Shown one piece after another: positions 62,223 to 64,000 of a DNA stretch of 64,000 nt. The stretch comes from Flavobacteriaceae bacterium (GTDB lineage Bacteria; Bacteroidota; Bacteroidia; Flavobacteriales; Flavobacteriaceae). The DNA is taken from positions 1 to 64,000 of the forward strand of contig JABDNT010000024.1 of the NCBI GenBank assembly GCA_013043685.1, read 5' to 3'. Numbering within the stretch: position 1 is the first letter of the stretch; each line of letters starts with the position of its first letter. The notes beneath the pieces are model-generated. The model did no database searches. It had not been told where the DNA came from and saw only the letters and a list, made by a program, of their open reading frames with translations. The translations under genes and the position numbers were made by a program.

Positions 62223-62280
62223 GTTCCCGAAAGTCAAAATACAAACCAATCGACTTTCAGTCGCTGGTTTTTTGTTCTCA
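62223..62280 (+). repeat. Hairpin element copy B (58 bp)
   Basis: The same flanks as copy A, but the inner stem is CGAC/GTCG: both arms have changed together, keeping the pairing. The 58-base length is unchanged. This pattern of compensatory change indicates that the folded structure matters. Confidence 0.6.
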
Positions 62281-62321
62281 AAAATTCCTGAAAGTAAACT
62301 TTCATCATTTTCTCAAACAAA

Positions 62322-62350
62322 AAACCCATCTCGCTTGCGCGGATGGGTTT
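62322..62350 (-). terminator. tRNA-Phe terminator of the same hairpin family (copy C)
   Basis: Read on the minus strand: AAATACAAACCCATC, an 11-base loop, GATGGGTTTTTTGTTTGAG. The nine-base stem and the flanks AAATACAAACC and GGTTTTTTGTT match copies A and B. It begins 11 bases after the 3' end of tRNA-Phe, so it is its terminator. Confidence 0.8.
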
Positions 62351-62360
62351 GTATTTATTG

Positions 62361-62433
<73 letters not shown>

Positions 62434-62574
62434 TTTAAGGTGGCTGCAAATATAACTGATATTTACACTTTCCAAAATATAAATTTAAAAAATCTTTTCT
62501 GCATTTTCAATTTAATAGCACCTTAACAACTGATAAAGAATACAAGTTGTATTTTTAGCGCTTTACAACCTGCA

Positions 62575-63303
62575 ATGAACCTCATAATCGACGTTGGTAA
62601 TACGCACAATAAGATAGCTGTTTTCTCTGAAAAACAACTGATCCACAAACACGTTTGTGATAAAGAAGATACCAAAGACACCCTCAGTCTAATCGACGCG
62701 GAATATCCCGAAATCAAAGATTGCATATTGGCTGTTGTTGGTAATTTCGAAGAGGAACTGCTTTCCTGGTTAAACGATACTTACAATGTTCTTATTCTGG
62801 ACAACCACACCGATGTTCTTTTTAACAATGGGTACGGAACGCCTTCTACCCTGGGAGTGGATAGGATTGCTTTGGCAAGTGCTGCCTCTGCCATATATCC
62901 GGATGAAAATGTTCTTGTTATTGATGCGGGAAGTTGTATAACATACGATTTCATTTCAAAAGAAAACAACTATATAGGAGGAGCGATTTCTCCGGGCATA
63001 AGAATGCGTTATAAAGCGGTTCATACGTTTACCGCCAATTTACCGTTATTGGAACCAACACCACCATTAACTGAGATTGGAAATAATACCGAAACATCAA
63101 TTCATAGCGGAATAATGCATGCTGTAGTATTTGAAATGGAAGGCTTCATAGCGATGTATAAAGTAAAATATCCCGAATTAACAGTTATTTTAACAGGAGG
63201 GGATGCGCATTTTTTGCGAGATAGCCTAAAAAGTGACATCTTTGCCAACTCAAATTTCCTGCTGGAAGGTTTGAATTTCATCTTAGAACATAACAAACAT
63301 TGA
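62575..63303 (+). CDS. coaX: Type III pantothenate kinase
   Basis: The 242-residue ASKHA-fold enzyme phosphorylates pantothenate in the first step of coenzyme A synthesis. Motifs seen: LIIDVGNTHNK at the N-terminus (phosphate 1), TLGVDRIALASAA, LVIDAGSCITYDF and GGAISPGIRMRYKAVHTFTA (PAN site). The length is normal for CoaX. The stop overlaps the start of the next gene by one base (TGATG), so the two are coupled. Confidence 0.93.
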   Translation: MNLIIDVGNTHNKIAVFSEKQLIHKHVCDKEDTKDTLSLIDAEYPEIKDCILAVVGNFEEELLSWLNDTYNVLILDNHTDVLFNNGYGTPSTLGVDRIALASAASAIYPDENVLVIDAGSCITYDFISKENNYIGGAISPGIRMRYKAVHTFTANLPLLEPTPPLTEIGNNTETSIHSGIMHAVVFEMEGFIAMYKVKYPELTVILTGGDAHFLRDSLKSDIFANSNFLLEGLNFILEHNKH

Positions 63304-64000
63304 TGTTGAAACGAATTACAGTTGTTGTATTTCTGCTTGTTGCAGGATTGGCTCAAGCGCAGGAAGGTACAGTTTCACCTTACTCATTCTATGGTATCGG
63401 AACACTTAAGTTCAAAGGGACAGCAGAGAACCGGGCGATGGGAGGTATCAGTGTTTATGCGGACAGTATACATTTAAGCATTCAGAACCCGGCCGGTGTA
63501 GCAGGTTTACGCCTGGTAAATTATTCGGCGGGAGTGAGCCATAAATATGAAACGATCAAAACTGAAGTGGAGAGTCAGAAGGCCAGTACTACTTCAATAG
63601 ATTATTTGGCTTTAGGGATTCCGATGGGAAAATTTGGCGCTAGTTTCGGACTTATACCATTGACATCGGTTGGCTACAATTTACGAACTCAGGATGCCGG
63701 AATTACCACTACATACCAGGGATCAGGTGGATTAAATAAAGCATTCTTTGCATTGGCCTATCAGTTAACCCCCAAATTAAGTATTGGTGTAGATGCCAAT
63801 TATAATTTTGGAAATATAGAAAACACGGCGGAAAGACGAGAGGATAACATTCAATACGGCACTTCGGAATTTAACAAATCGGATCTGCTTGGTTTCAATT
63901 TCAACATAGGTGCTATCTATAAGACCATGATCAATGAATCCCTTTCATTGATATCTTCATTGACGTATACCCCTGAGACCGACCTGACTTCGGAAAATAC
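63303..64000 (+). CDS. Outer membrane protein, OmpP1/FadL-like (5' part; runs off the window)
   Basis: The first 232 codons are visible: signal peptide (MLKRITVVVFLLVAGLAQA) then EGTVSPYSFYGIGTLKFKGT, ENRAMGGISVYADSIHLSIQ and NPAGVAGLRLVNYSAG, the N-terminal layout of FadL/PorV-like flavobacterial barrels (NPAG motif). Alternating strand segments follow (ALAYQLTPKLSIGVDANYN). It probably lies in the outer membrane. The coaX-OMP order is common in this family. The C-terminus lies outside the window. Confidence 0.8.
   Translation, partial: MLKRITVVVFLLVAGLAQAQEGTVSPYSFYGIGTLKFKGTAENRAMGGISVYADSIHLSIQNPAGVAGLRLVNYSAGVSHKYETIKTEVESQKASTTSIDYLALGIPMGKFGASFGLIPLTSVGYNLRTQDAGITTTYQGSGGLNKAFFALAYQLTPKLSIGVDANYNFGNIENTAERREDNIQYGTSEFNKSDLLGFNFNIGAIYKTMINESLSLISSLTYTPETDLTSEN

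Overview
The window looks like the chromosome of a marine-type member of the Flavobacteriaceae (Bacteroidota). The evidence is SusC/SusD outer-membrane proteins, a type IX secretion (T9SS) sorting domain, several promoter boxes close to the Bacteroidota TAnnTTTG type, low G+C with very short spacers, the bacterial mevalonate route, membrane-anchored AraC regulators and a small Lacal_2735-type protein. I see no transposase, integrase, phage module or CRISPR array.

Layout. (1) 1-1.8 kb: the 5' part of a long secreted protein built of YadA-head-like repeats. (2) 2-9.6 kb: membrane AraC regulator, isoprenoid genes (diphosphomevalonate decarboxylase, mevalonate kinase, UbiA prenyltransferase) with a nitrilase and an RsuA/RluB-fold protein whose active-site motifs are altered. 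(3) 9.6-13.3 kb: a GT-C glycosyltransferase with a TolB-like lipoprotein, divergent from an M28 peptidase across a 31-bp palindromic promoter region. (4) 13.3-20.4 kb, minus strand: FAD oxidoreductase, polyferredoxin, two family-2 glycosyltransferases and two tandem LpxR-type lipid A deacylases in one tight run. (5) 20.6-23.6 kb: DUF547 protein, GH113-type glycosidase, a probable decayed gene and a small secreted protein.

(6) 23.7-30.9 kb, minus strand: a complete-looking arsenosugar biosynthesis operon. It holds a peroxidase-like CxxC protein, the radical SAM protein ArsS, a periplasmic rhodanese, a TIGR04282 protein, purine nucleoside phosphorylase, ArsM, a DUF547 lipoprotein, a TIGR04283 glycosyltransferase and a second membrane AraC regulator. 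ArsM would methylate arsenite, ArsS would add the 5'-deoxyadenosyl group, the phosphorylase would remove adenine, and the two sugar enzymes would activate and transfer the arsenic-bearing ribose.

(7) 31-61.4 kb: a carbohydrate utilisation locus aimed at small glucosides such as sucrose, trehalose or maltose. It has an SSS symporter, fructokinase, GH37 trehalase, two MFS/SLC45 carriers, a GH100/GH15-like glycosidase, GH97, a GyrI-like protein, a vanadium haloperoxidase-family lipoprotein, three tandem giant VCBS/UnbV-ASPIC lipoproteins, SusD, SusC and a LacI regulator with a near-perfect 30-bp operator-like palindrome. No GH13 amylase is present.

(8) 61.6-64 kb: two small conserved genes, a strong terminator, three related hairpin elements, tRNA-Phe (GAA), coaX and the start of an outer-membrane protein gene.

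Product names come from recognisable motifs and gene order, not from database searches. Starts were moved inward where the longest reading frame overran a clear signal peptide or a neighbour.
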